DNA of 64,000 nt from an uncultured Chthonomonas sp. (lineage in GTDB: Bacteria > Armatimonadota > Chthonomonadetes > Chthonomonadales > CAJBBX01): the NCBI GenBank assembly GCA_903951425.1, contig CAJBBX010000071.1, positions 1-64,000 on the forward strand, read 5' to 3'. Made by a program: the position numbers and the translations under genes. Under the pieces are notes generated by a model. It saw only the letters and a program-made list of their open reading frames with translations, did no database searches and was not told the DNA's origin. Shown here piece after piece: positions 18,501 through 26,528 of this stretch; the stretch's first letter is position 1, and the number at the start of each line of letters is the position of its first letter.

Positions 18501-20477
18501 AACCACATTGACGGAGCCGAAGAACGCAGCGTCCGTCCGGTTCGGAAGGCCGGCGGCCTGGTTGTCGTCGGTAGGCCGCCGCGGCCAGATTGCGCGGTTC
18601 ACGCCGTCATCGGCCTCGAAGTACATCGCCTTCCGACCCTCTTGGCCCGAGCCGAAGACGGTGTCGAAGTAATAGATCACGCCCTTGTTGTAGTCGAGCG
18701 CGCCCTGGTTCGGCGCCACCTGCATCATGTGCGGTTGCAGGGAGCCGTCAAGGGCAGTCCCGATCCAGACACGGACGGTGAGCGCACCAGATACGCCGGC
18801 CTTCGGCACATGGGTCACGCGGCACTGGAACCGAACCTTGGTCTTGATCGTAACGCGAGACCTGCGCGCGTTTGCCGCTACGCTGGTCGAAGGATCGTCG
18901 TAGGGAGGGGTCGCCTCACCCGTGTAGTTCGAGGAGCCGCCGGGCGGTAGCTGAAGCGACTTGTTCTCCAGAAGATCGTCCGTCCAGTGCCCGTCAGTCA
19001 TGATCGGCGTAACGTAGGGGTGGATGTACGGCATCGCCGAGGCCAACGGCCGGGCATCGTCGGACTTCTGGAGGATGTGGTACTCGGTGCCCTGCTTCTT
19101 CGCAAGGCCGTCCGTGGTGACATCGGCGCCGAAGTTGTCGCGGTACGATGTAATTGCAGCGTTGTTAAGGCCACCTGCTAGCACAAAGTTGCGCTTCGCA
19201 GCCGTATCGCGCGGGTCAGTGACCGATCGGAAGTCAACCGAGGATACGTAGAAGTACTTCCACTGCCCTGCCCGTCCAACGGTGCTGGCGTACACAGGAA
19301 GTGTCGGCGGAGGCAGGATGCCCTGCAGCGTGGGATCCAGATCGCCGAATGCAGCATACATGTTGGCGTACGGCCGCCCAACATTGAGCTCCGTGGCAAG
19401 CGCGGTCGAGCCGCCACCAAGGAACTGCGACGGAAGACCGTCCGGGATCGTAAACTGCGGCACCATGCTTTGCAGGTCGCCACCCAGCGGGATCGGCAGG
19501 AACTGGGTCGGCTCCATCACATACTGGTAGACCACCCCGGCAGAGTAGTTCGCACTGCCCTGAGGTGTCTGGATAGAGTTATTGCTGATGTACGGGTAGA
19601 TCTGGGACCCGGTCGACCCGTTCGTCGGCATCATCGGACAGATACGGTACTTGCCTGCCGGGTCGATCAACACAAGGTACACGCCCGTGAGCGAGTTTTG
19701 CCACCGTGTTGCGAACCGATCGGTGGAGTAGTTCATCGTCTCGTAGGCTTCAGGGGCCAGCAACGTTGCCGGGCACATCCCGCTCGGCGTCGAAACCCTA
19801 ACGCGCCACGTGAAGCGGTGCGAGCCACCACCGTCGTTTGGCCGAGTAGTGTCCTCGGGGTCGACGCGCAGGCCGTTACCGTTCTGACCAACACCTGGGG
19901 CCGTGTCGTCGTTCCCTGCGGCATCCACAGGGGTGATCAAAACGGACGGCTCGATGAGCATCCCAAACATGTTGCCGCGAGCTACAGATGGCCACACCTC
20001 TACATAGCCGCCGGACGTGGCTGTGCCCGAGATGGTACCGTCTGTGCTCTCAAGTGCGTGGATGGCCCATTGCCGGCGGTCGCGGCTGATGCCGCCCGAG
20101 TACTGGCCGGTAACGGAGCTGAACTCCTTGCCCTGCAGGACCGCAACGAAGTTGTTGCCTCCCCGCGTGGCATCCCGAACCAAGTTCACCGCGAAAGCAA
20201 CGCCCATCGGGTTCAAGGAGTCCGACAGGTCAAGGGCCTGGTCGTTCCCGCTGAAGATGAGCCTCCGCGACATGACCATGGCCGTATCGGAGCCTGGGTC
20301 GATCGTGGCGCGGAAGATGTACCATGTGTTCTCCGTGCCTGCGCTCGTGGAGTTGGGCAACTGCACTGCCAAGCACTCGACACCTGATATCGCGGGCGCT
20401 GCGCTCAACCGGGATGACAGCAGGACCCCGGCAAGGCCGAAGAGCAACAGCCTCAGCACGCTGCGAAACGATCTCAT
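12567..20477 (-). CDS. Giant exported Ig-like repeat protein with FlgD-like C-terminus
   Basis: A 2636-aa protein. A signal peptide (about 1-27, SRLSAAPA) precedes some 2100 residues of repeated beta-rich modules, each about 90-130 aa. They are marked by YTYxVxYxDxDxxPP, a DYxxGVxYxY strand and an end strand such as HTYRFETTDG. Two neighbouring 254-aa units are near-copies. The last 450 or so residues are the module shared with three other proteins here: LTAGWNMVGS, GRGYWVKA, DTDNFLP, VEKPP and a FlgD-like Ig domain ending AVLPVVLVR. No catalytic motif is seen. It is probably a surface or extracellular structural protein or adhesin. ATG 20477 has a GGGGGAG site. Confidence 0.75.
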   Translation of the reverse strand: MRSFRSVLRLLLFGLAGVLLSSRLSAAPAISGVECLAVQLPNSTSAGTENTWYIFRATIDPGSDTAMVMSRRLIFSGNDQALDLSDSLNPMGVAFAVNLVRDATRGGNNFVAVLQGKEFSSVTGQYSGGISRDRRQWAIHALESTDGTISGTATSGGYVEVWPSVARGNMFGMLIEPSVLITPVDAAGNDDTAPGVGQNGNGLRVDPEDTTRPNDGGGSHRFTWRVRVSTPSGMCPATLLAPEAYETMNYSTDRFATRWQNSLTGVYLVLIDPAGKYRICPMMPTNGSTGSQIYPYISNNSIQTPQGSANYSAGVVYQYVMEPTQFLPIPLGGDLQSMVPQFTIPDGLPSQFLGGGSTALATELNVGRPYANMYAAFGDLDPTLQGILPPPTLPVYASTVGRAGQWKYFYVSSVDFRSVTDPRDTAAKRNFVLAGGLNNAAITSYRDNFGADVTTDGLAKKQGTEYHILQKSDDARPLASAMPYIHPYVTPIMTDGHWTDDLLENKSLQLPPGGSSNYTGEATPPYDDPSTSVAANARRSRVTIKTKVRFQCRVTHVPKAGVSGALTVRVWIGTALDGSLQPHMMQVAPNQGALDYNKGVIYYFDTVFGSGQEGRKAMYFEADDGVNRAIWPRRPTDDNQAAGLPNRTDAAFFGSVNVVGDNYVLEPWVNSRPTLTDGKVTPSSGVVGQSYTYEVTYRDADNDPPMDAWVIVNNDPVNHRYRMTESPEDATKSYTEGRRYRLILNQLPGAALGKYNFYFQFRDNWAYTNRPIRREFGEWVTYPQGDDNGNPTTVNDGPTITTNNSPELREVSISAIDTAYNTATQYDFFVRYRDADSNGPTSLKLFVELYDQATGGRIATDPGKSLVPAESGTNYASGVQYHLPAMIRLASAPAGQEYRYRFETSDGIDPNGLVTVGTGSSSMTYKSWRQLRSIGGDVFDDPSGTRAWASDSTLFIWVVGSTGTTTLLGAGGFALDSAKGQITIPGLASGSTVWASYRYDETVGPIVGANNMPVLGLIDDKDKASNYLTISQTVGSPTTSFKFTVDYSDLDNQRPLLDDGVTEGLYVVVDQSTKIALSRDPSTPLPVDYRTKVRYFGSSTLPIGNHAYHFEASDGAGSSRRPLLAADVDGNGDAIPAELPVSVVSTGSLTNLTIVPLPKGRSDQLYEFTCTYQNTDDKAPASDVELWVKSSTDDTYTYSKMSAIDAINPGSYRTGVRFRLQLTAPAAPLNPGIHAISVGFQADHAKNWVPFQDLTVNDRPVLSDMLVRFDKNVPPDATTGTQAQDVIFSVKYTDSILGDTPKFVNLVLADDPALSIPAPTTVPASPVTGDYKAGVVYTWVLPGKVFAASATARHFQFQAADDTENADAQPNPAGTFTVVAPAVLALTEASVTPARGNSLATFVYSVKYSHGNGIAPYNIKVTVDPGTANPVSHTLTPKAGDALDYVSGVVYETVPVVVASGTHTFQFEADDRFQTVTVDGTGPQVNWAPKLSTVQVLVEGDPTVHTVGASGGFEPPIVQNVLKEYRFRVTYTDTDGVPPAADGYVRLHMSGEATPLVMAPAPGDALNYVAGVVYEYVLPKPAPAGVKTLHFEAFDGNGGFGDYARYPVAGEIGGLQIRNIPVLSAPTPGSVGDNDGTLSPVWSVRSAQYTYRVKYAHADGAVPTYLRLKIDPGTATERTIAMQPEAAGPVDYVAGVLYSYKTAAGDNPEGQHTYRFETTDSTTDAYLPSETTVLQGPKVNWAPSLAAVQVFVEGDATAHTVGANGLLTPPIVANLDHNFTFRVTYGDKDAVAPAADGYVRLLVSGQAAPLAMQPTAGDALNYGSGVVYEYVIAKPAPTGELTFSFEAYDGNATAGDTVRIPTSGTIGGLKITNIPTLSEPTPGNPADNNGTLSPLEGTRSTRYTYTVAYKHLDNTAPSTIQLLIDPGTAAEKKLALAPAGSAPYNYAAGITYAVTTAAFALKAGGHTYRFETTDGVTSTALPSATTTYSGPMVANAKAGLSSPEAGTLLPLAGPPSTDFTFSVMYANADGNAPQYVRVAIDGVAKDMTRVGAATDYSAGVLYQYKYRFAANETARSHTYQFKAQDALVAGESALPADSTLGGPTLNTAFYVNPVFAPLPATLGGTVTFTAKLDTNTVVGPTPVTVRLVESDGSGTTGSATAAADGAFSYTSGTLGQTGDWKVQVEWPGVAGVYDKATAEYPFKVIGVTVNVTANVLDLISLPLVPVSPDPSLTFGATDTSGSPLSITALNLAVWNPVIAPTGGYQYADNVRASGGQAYWAKPNQGVVLNPRGKLWSQSQAYSIPLTAGWNMVGSVYLQDIAWSAVQVKYQGQTLPIAQAGEIVRNYAWGFNSATGSYVLVQAGGALKSGRGYWVKAVKSCDLVLPAPTTKAASAQAVVNAAANALQVIARLGATMDTDNFLPLDAGAKPAYVEKPPYLAEHAVVSIVPTESVQMPADLQAGTGVIHAFDVTTAVADANVVVEFPSMASLGRRYQATLVDLATGARKSLAQSGSYTYNTGATAAPRQFVLVLSKAAANSSLLISAVHNTGRAAGSMSFSYSMSAQATVRAQIVSATGAVVRTLSSGRAAAQGANSLLWDTRDNRGIAVPAGSYLLKLTGTDDGGRSATAVLPVVLVR
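14492..16015 (-). repeat. Tandem 762-bp duplication inside the giant repeat protein
   Basis: The codons for NWAP recur at about 16015 and 15253, exactly 762 bp (254 codons) apart; the next equivalent boundary falls at 14491. The two units share segments such as VEGD.T.HTVGA, PAADGYVRL and DALNY.SGVVYEYV in the same order. Each unit holds two Ig-like modules, so the protein grew by copying a pair of modules. Confidence 0.75.
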
Positions 20478-20562
20478 ATGTAGCTCCCCCTCAACTCCTC
20501 GAGCTCAGTACCACGGCCCGCGCTGTGCGCCGCGCGTCCGGCGAGATGGCCTGCAACAGATA

Positions 20563-23238
20563 TCATCTCACCACCACGAACGGAACCAGGACACGGGCGG
20601 ACTGCCCGTCGGCCGAGGTCGCGCGGACCTCTGCGGCATACGAGCCAGCAGGAACCGCGATACCCTTCTGATCCCTGAGATCCCACGTAACGCGGGTCTC
20701 AGAGCCCGCCTCCGATGCGCGACCATGCAGCGTGCGCACCAGGGCTCCCGTAGCACCGAGCACGCGAACGGTGGTCGCTGCCGCCTGGGTAGACTGGTAC
20801 ACCACAGTCGCCGACCGGCTGGCGCGTCCTACCTGGACCGTGCCGCCGATGATCCGCAGGGCGCCCGCCGCAGTGCGCGGCGTCGCGACCAACTCAAGCC
20901 GGCGAACGCACGTCTGGCCGGTATTCATAGTGAACGCAGACTGCTGGCTGAGCAGCACCGACCGGCCAGACTCCAGGTCGCGCAACGTCAGGTCGAAGCC
21001 CCGAGGCAGCGCCGCTGCACCATCCCAACTCAGCGTAACATCAGTGCCCGGCGCAGTGGAAGCTACGCTGAGCGACCACACCTTGCGGCCAGCCTGCGAC
21101 CGGACATCCTGCGCGAATGGCGTTCCCTGGGCGTCCACGATCGAGAGGCTCACCCCATCACCAATGGCAGGTGGCTTCTCCACATCGTACCGATCATCGG
21201 CATCAGTGGCGCCGGCGAGCATACCCACGTAGTTGAAGAAGTCGCTGGACCCAGAGCCGGTTACACCCAGCCTGAGCCGCCATCCACCGCTCCACGACTG
21301 AGCAGTCGAAGCAAGGGCGCTAAGGGCTGCACGGCCGCCCGGCTTGGGCACGATCAGGGAGAGCCCTGTCTTGTAGGCCCTGACCCAGTAGCCGGCGAAG
21401 GGCACGATCTCCGTGCTGTAGTCCAGATCCCAAGCGTACGACTTCTGGGCGGTGTCGTACCTGAAGATCACAGGTGAGACCCAGCGCCGCTGGGGCGCGG
21501 CAGCCTGGTCAACCGTCAGTTGCCGAAGGTAGTCGGGATCGTTGACATCGGTGTTGATGACGCGTACATCGCTCCAGCGAAGGCGGAGCAGGTAGGGGCT
21601 CGCGATCTGGTTCCACCCGTTCCGAAGGGGGATCTCAAACTGCGTGGAGGCCCCGCCCACCGGCGCTGCATTAGCCAGCGTAACGCTTGCCTGGGCGCCG
21701 AGGCGCAACCAGTAGCCCTCGCCCGCGTTGAGGTACTGGACTGACTGGTACTGGCTCGTCTTCGCGTCCCAGCGGACGAGGTCAAACAGATACGGATCAA
21801 GCCCTAGCGCGACGGACGGCCTCGCATCAGCGAACGCATACGGGAATGAGACCATCTGGATGCCGGCGGGGAATGTCTGCGTCGGAAGGGCCGGGACCTC
21901 CACATCACGGGTCACTGAGGAACCCTGGGTGCCCGGACTGGCGCTGACGGACATGGTGTAGGTTAGCCGCCCGGATGCTGCAGCCGTGGGCACAACAGAC
22001 CAGGAGAACGCCGTCTCACCTCCAGCGGCTACGCTGGTGGCGCTCTTCTGTGCGGTCTCGCCCGCGGCCAGTTCCAGACCCACAGGCAAGGATAGAACTG
22101 CTCGCACGTCCGTAATGGCAGAGTCGTTGAGATTGTGTACGAAACCCTCAACCTTCATCGGGTTCGGGGTCAGCTGCTTGCCGGCCACCGCCGTCGGATC
22201 GTAGACCAGCGCCGCCGGGCCCGAGAGCCCTGCAACCAAGCGGCGTCCGAAGTCATAGGACCCACGCATGGCGCCGAAGAGCGCCGTGACAGTACCGGAC
22301 TGCCCGGGGCTGAACTCCGCCGGGCTGTAGTACAGGGCTGCAATACCATCAGTCGTCGCATCGGTGAAGGATGCTGTGGGGTCCGTTACCACATCCCAAA
22401 CGTTGACCCCAACGGTGCGGCTCTGCGCAAACATAACGGCGTTCGGCGCAGTTGGCGCTACCGCCGTACTCTCGGGGAGCAGTACGCCGCCAACGCTACC
22501 AGCCACGGCATCGGCCGTCGCCGGAGCGGGTCCTGCGGCTCGCCAGGCGCTTGGAACGCCTGTAGCATCCAGGATCGTTTCCAGCGTCAGTGTGCCGGCC
22601 TTCCCGGCCATTACGGGACCGTCCGGCCCTGCCGGCGGCACTGCAAAGTCCTGAAGGAACCGTAGCCCAACCGAGTGAGCCTGGCTGTCCTTGTTCGTGA
22701 TCTTGAACGAGTAGTAGACGAGGTCATGGACCAACGTCATCTCCAGGTCTACGGCGATGTCCGGCACAGCCTCGCTAGTATCCGTAGCGTCGGCAGGTAC
22801 CACATGCCACTTGGCAGTGATCTTGTTGCCGTAGGCGGCCGGCTCCTGGACCCACTCGCCGGTCGCATCCGTTCCATCCGTCTCCACATCGCCCCAGATG
22901 ATGTCCCATCCACGCAACTTGCCCGTTGCGTCACCTGTCACGACGGGAGTTCCGCCATCGATGCGCACGGTCACGTAGCTGCCCAGGAGCGTGGTGGTGT
23001 TGCGGGGTTGCTGCATCAGGACCGATGCGGTGGCGCCCGGCTCGGTGACGCCAAAGCGCCCTGCCAGGTTCACGCTGTTCAGCTGGCCGCTGTTCCCCAC
23101 CGTGGCTTCGAGATACTGGTTCGAGATGGTGGTCGATACCTGAGCCTGTGCACGCCGCACGCAGGCTGTCCCCGCAACGGCGACAGCCACGCACAGTGCA
23201 GTGCGGAGCATGGCTCTGCCGATCAGCCTAAACCCCAT
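20563..23238 (-). CDS. Exported protein with shared GWN/FlgD-like C-terminal module
   Basis: An 891-aa protein of unknown function. After a signal peptide (about 1-33, ending AQAQ) comes a beta-rich N-terminal half with no recognised catalytic motif. At about 430 a CARDB-like segment leads into the shared module: FPAGIQMVSFPYAF, GEGYWLRL, LRNGWNQIASPYLLRLRWSDV, FAGYWVRAYKT, YDVEKPP. It ends with a FlgD-like Ig domain (VRVLGATGALVRTL, WDLRDQKGIAVPAGSYAAEV, final VPFVVVR). ATG 23238 is chosen because GGAGG lies eight bases upstream; the ATG at 23256 has no site. Confidence 0.7.
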   Translation of the reverse strand: MGFRLIGRAMLRTALCVAVAVAGTACVRRAQAQVSTTISNQYLEATVGNSGQLNSVNLAGRFGVTEPGATASVLMQQPRNTTTLLGSYVTVRIDGGTPVVTGDATGKLRGWDIIWGDVETDGTDATGEWVQEPAAYGNKITAKWHVVPADATDTSEAVPDIAVDLEMTLVHDLVYYSFKITNKDSQAHSVGLRFLQDFAVPPAGPDGPVMAGKAGTLTLETILDATGVPSAWRAAGPAPATADAVAGSVGGVLLPESTAVAPTAPNAVMFAQSRTVGVNVWDVVTDPTASFTDATTDGIAALYYSPAEFSPGQSGTVTALFGAMRGSYDFGRRLVAGLSGPAALVYDPTAVAGKQLTPNPMKVEGFVHNLNDSAITDVRAVLSLPVGLELAAGETAQKSATSVAAGGETAFSWSVVPTAAASGRLTYTMSVSASPGTQGSSVTRDVEVPALPTQTFPAGIQMVSFPYAFADARPSVALGLDPYLFDLVRWDAKTSQYQSVQYLNAGEGYWLRLGAQASVTLANAAPVGGASTQFEIPLRNGWNQIASPYLLRLRWSDVRVINTDVNDPDYLRQLTVDQAAAPQRRWVSPVIFRYDTAQKSYAWDLDYSTEIVPFAGYWVRAYKTGLSLIVPKPGGRAALSALASTAQSWSGGWRLRLGVTGSGSSDFFNYVGMLAGATDADDRYDVEKPPAIGDGVSLSIVDAQGTPFAQDVRSQAGRKVWSLSVASTAPGTDVTLSWDGAAALPRGFDLTLRDLESGRSVLLSQQSAFTMNTGQTCVRRLELVATPRTAAGALRIIGGTVQVGRASRSATVVYQSTQAAATTVRVLGATGALVRTLHGRASEAGSETRVTWDLRDQKGIAVPAGSYAAEVRATSADGQSARVLVPFVVVR

Positions 23239-23261
23239 CAGATCGTCCTCCCTCAAGACCT

Positions 23262-23294
23262 GCGGCTCGGCCCAGATTGCCTAAACCGAGCCGC
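23262..23294 (-). repeat. Perfect inverted repeat in the leader of the 891-aa protein gene
   Basis: GCGGCTCGG (23262-23270) and CCGAGCCGC (23286-23294) form a 9-bp stem with a 15-nt loop, ending about ten bases before the ribosome-binding site. There is no T-run, so it is unlikely to be a simple terminator. It may stabilise the mRNA or modulate translation. Confidence 0.45.
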
Positions 23295-23388
23295 GGTCAC
23301 ACAGAACAGCCTCTTTGGACCTACCACCATCCCGGCCGACCTAGCAGACGTGGATCGCACCAATGGAGCGAGATCCCCGCCTGCGGAT

Positions 23389-26300
23389 CTACCGCACCAA
23401 CATGAACGGCTGCACCACGCGGACAGACCCGCCGTCGGCAGTGGCCGCCCGAACCTGAACCAAGTACGCGCCCGCAGGCACGCTACGACCTGCAGCGTCC
23501 TTGCCGGACCAGACCATGCGCTGGTCGCCGGCTGCGGCCGCCCGGGTTGCCACATTCGCCACCGGACGCCCGTCGGAACCCAGAATCTTGACCTCATACG
23601 TGGCGTCGCCCGCCATATTGAAGCCGATTGTGATAGCGCCGCTCGCTCGCCCTGCAGCCTGTCGAACCGTGAGGTTGGTTACCCGCGCCACGTTGGCGGT
23701 GGCAGGCGCCGCAGTAATGGTGTAGACACGCGGCGCACCGTCCGCCATGCTGCTGAACGAGAGGCTGGTGCGCGTTCGCATATCGGTCGTCGTCCCCGTC
23801 GCCTCGTCGCGAAGTGAGATGCGTCTGTTTCTCGGGAACGTGCCTTGCGGCGACCACGAGAGCGACACATTGCCGTCGCCCAGGTCCGACGCAATGGACA
23901 CCATCCAAGACTGCGTACCAGCAAGGCTGCGAATATCCCGAGCCAACGGCACCAACCCGTCAGCCCCGGAGACTGAGGCGGAGACGGTGCGGTCCGGCAT
24001 TGGCGGCTTGGGCGCATCGAGAGCATCGGCAGCGTCCCTCGCGACCGCCGACTGGCCGATGACGTTCGCTCCGTCTCTTGTGCCCTTTTGGCTCACAACC
24101 AGCTGCATCGCCCATCCGTCGCGGCCAAGTTGCATCGAGGCGGTCCTACCGGGCGCCAGAGCGTCAATGCGGACCGGCGGGACAACTAGAGCCACGTCCT
24201 GCTTGCTCCGGACACCAATCCAATGCCCCTGCCACGCCACGAGCGCACCGTCCGGAAGGGTCCGGAAGGAGTAGCCCTCAGTGCCGTCATACGTGTACAG
24301 GTTCGCCAGGATGTAGCCCTTCGTGACGGCGGAGCCTACCGGCATGCGGCCCTCAGGGGTATCCAAGAGCACGGCGTTCCACGGCACGCTGTAGGGGAAC
24401 GGGCAACCAACCATGTTCCAACTGATCGCCGAGGACGATGAACCAGTGCCCTTAAGCGGAATGACGAAGGACTTGCTCGTCAAGGCGACGCCATGGGTCA
24501 GCACGGGCTTGATCGATTCAACATCGGCCCAATACGCAAGGCCTACTGGGAACATGCCGACAGCAGAGCCATCCATATGCGGCACGGTGTCGGTCGGGTT
24601 GAATGAGGCGCCTGCCTCCTTCGTGCCATAGGCCGTGTAGACCGCATACTTCGACTCACCCGGCAACCAGCGCGCCAAGCGGAAGTCAGAGCCAAAGTAG
24701 GACTCCGGCGTGACTGCGTCCTGGTAGTAGGGGATCGAGATGAGGGTCCTGCCCTGGGTGATCTGATGCGGCCTGACCACAAAGTTGCGGAAGTCGGTGA
24801 CAACAAGGTCCGGCGGTCCGACCTTGGTGCCCTGGACATCCACGCGATTGTCACCGGGCGCCAGGTCCATGGTGGAGATCACCGCTTCGTAGCGGACTGG
24901 AACGGTGGCGCCGTTGGCATCCTTGACGCTATCCTGGATGTTCTCGACGGTCCAGTCGGTCACCGCCGTGCCGTTGATCTTAATGACCAGATTGGCCGGC
25001 CAAATCTGATTAACCGCCACACGAATGACGGGCCTCAGCGTCTCGATGGGATCAGGCTGCTGCCCAGTACTACCAGTAGCCGCCTTGCCCCCGGTGCCTT
25101 CGGGCTCGGTCACGGTAACGCCCACGCCGGCCTTAAGCAGGGCCGCATAGACGTCAATGATGCCATAGCCAACCTGTGGGCTCGGTACCGGATAGCCGGC
25201 TACGCGGGTGGCGGTGGACGTCAGGTACTCCTTGATCTCAGAGCCCTTAACACCCGGCAACGAAAGCAACAGCGCGACCGCACCGGTCACCTGCGGAGCA
25301 GCCATGGACGTTCCCTGCATCTCACCGTAGGTGCTGCCGGTAAGCGTGCTCAGGATCTCCTTGCCTGCGTGATCATCGCCGCCTGGAGCGGCTATCGTCG
25401 TGTACGGTCGGTACTCCGAGTAGTATGCCCATTTACCAAGATGGTTAGAGGCTCCGACACAGATGATGTTGGGGCTGAGTTGGGCGTTCACGGCAGGCCA
25501 CTTCGGCGGGTTGGCGCCGTCGCCGTCATTACCCGCCGAGACGCAGTAGACGGCGCCTGCCGCTGCATTCTTAAGCATAGTAAGTGTGAACGGTTCAGTG
25601 GCGTCCGGGGTGTCGCTCGGAGCATCCGAGCCCAAGCTCATGTTGATCACGTACTTCTTGTCTGGGTTCGCGGCCATGTGCTTGGCGACATACGCGCTAG
25701 ACTCAATGAGGGCGGCCGATGTCGAGCCCGCTGCGTCGCCCGCACAGATCGGCAGAAGCCAGACGTTATCCCACGCAATACCGCAGATGCCAACCGCGTT
25801 GTTGCCCTGAGCCGCAGCAATGCCGGCCACATGGGTTCCATGACTCGCAGCGGCGGCGACCGGGTTGCCATCGTCCACTAGCGTGGCGCTGTTGTATCCC
25901 TTGTACGTCCGCGAGGCAGGAAACTCGGGGTGGCTTGTCTGCACGCCTGAGTCCACGATGACGGCAACGACGCTCGCCTTGCCCTTCTCCATCGACCAGG
26001 CCTGCGGCATCTTAACTTGAACTTTGTCCCACTGCTCGCTATACCGGGGATCGTTGGGTGTTGCCGTACCGCCCGCTTGATCGTAGTAGACGATCCTGTT
26101 TGTGCCTGCGTACCGGACGATCGCTTTGGCCTTGAGGGCGTCGACCGCCGCCAGCGTCGCGGCGTCCGTTACGTTCTGGCCAGATATGCGCAGGTAGTGC
26201 GCGTCGATCGAACCTGCGATATCGATGGACGCCCAGCTGCGCACCACGGCAGCTCCAACGCCGTCGGCAAGCGCGGACACCTGGGCCTCAGACGTGCCGT

Positions 26301-26436
26301 GAGGAACGGTGATTAGCAACTCACCGCCCACGAACGCTCGGCCGCGGTCTACCGCACCGCTCGGCGCGGCGCCCGCTGCGACGAACACGGCGGCGATTGC
26401 CAGGCCGAGCCGCCAGCTAGTCAGTCGGATGCGCAT
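23389..26436 (-). CDS. Secreted subtilisin-like serine protease (S8) with shared C-terminal module
   Basis: A 1015-aa protein. Signal peptide about 1-28; a fervidolysin-like propeptide (about 35-110, GELLITVPHG); S8 catalytic domain about 130-430. The triad is visible: Asp162 (VIVDSGVQ), His199 (SHGTHVAG) and Ser377 (GTSMAAPQ), with oxyanion Asn303 (SAGND). After a TEPEG.GG linker come a beta-rich region and the shared C-terminal module (ISWNMVGCPF, GHWIGVRS, WDAPKPP-like DAPKPP). The final FlgD-like Ig domain has PAGAYLVQVRAATADGGSV and ends FMLVR. It probably cleaves exported proteins of this locus or environmental protein. A CAGGAG site precedes ATG 26436. Confidence 0.9.
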   Translation of the reverse strand: MRIRLTSWRLGLAIAAVFVAAGAAPSGAVDRGRAFVGGELLITVPHGTSEAQVSALADGVGAAVVRSWASIDIAGSIDAHYLRISGQNVTDAATLAAVDALKAKAIVRYAGTNRIVYYDQAGGTATPNDPRYSEQWDKVQVKMPQAWSMEKGKASVVAVIVDSGVQTSHPEFPASRTYKGYNSATLVDDGNPVAAAASHGTHVAGIAAAQGNNAVGICGIAWDNVWLLPICAGDAAGSTSAALIESSAYVAKHMAANPDKKYVINMSLGSDAPSDTPDATEPFTLTMLKNAAAGAVYCVSAGNDGDGANPPKWPAVNAQLSPNIICVGASNHLGKWAYYSEYRPYTTIAAPGGDDHAGKEILSTLTGSTYGEMQGTSMAAPQVTGAVALLLSLPGVKGSEIKEYLTSTATRVAGYPVPSPQVGYGIIDVYAALLKAGVGVTVTEPEGTGGKAATGSTGQQPDPIETLRPVIRVAVNQIWPANLVIKINGTAVTDWTVENIQDSVKDANGATVPVRYEAVISTMDLAPGDNRVDVQGTKVGPPDLVVTDFRNFVVRPHQITQGRTLISIPYYQDAVTPESYFGSDFRLARWLPGESKYAVYTAYGTKEAGASFNPTDTVPHMDGSAVGMFPVGLAYWADVESIKPVLTHGVALTSKSFVIPLKGTGSSSSAISWNMVGCPFPYSVPWNAVLLDTPEGRMPVGSAVTKGYILANLYTYDGTEGYSFRTLPDGALVAWQGHWIGVRSKQDVALVVPPVRIDALAPGRTASMQLGRDGWAMQLVVSQKGTRDGANVIGQSAVARDAADALDAPKPPMPDRTVSASVSGADGLVPLARDIRSLAGTQSWMVSIASDLGDGNVSLSWSPQGTFPRNRRISLRDEATGTTTDMRTRTSLSFSSMADGAPRVYTITAAPATANVARVTNLTVRQAAGRASGAITIGFNMAGDATYEVKILGSDGRPVANVATRAAAAGDQRMVWSGKDAAGRSVPAGAYLVQVRAATADGGSVRVVQPFMLVR

Positions 26437-26528
26437 ATGCTATGGCTCCTGTAACTCGTTGCACTATGAGGGCGTCCAGCGTGTCCACCGGCCGCCCTCC
26501 TAGACGTCACCCACGCGTCGCCGTTTGC

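Noticed and set aside
19470-20387. 305-codon plus-strand frame
   Set aside because: Antisense shadow of the N-terminal part of the giant protein; no start site or family features.
12567-20477. Regularly spaced repeats that could suggest a CRISPR array
   Set aside because: The repeats are coding modules of hundreds of bases with continuous reading frame, not short direct repeats with unique spacers.
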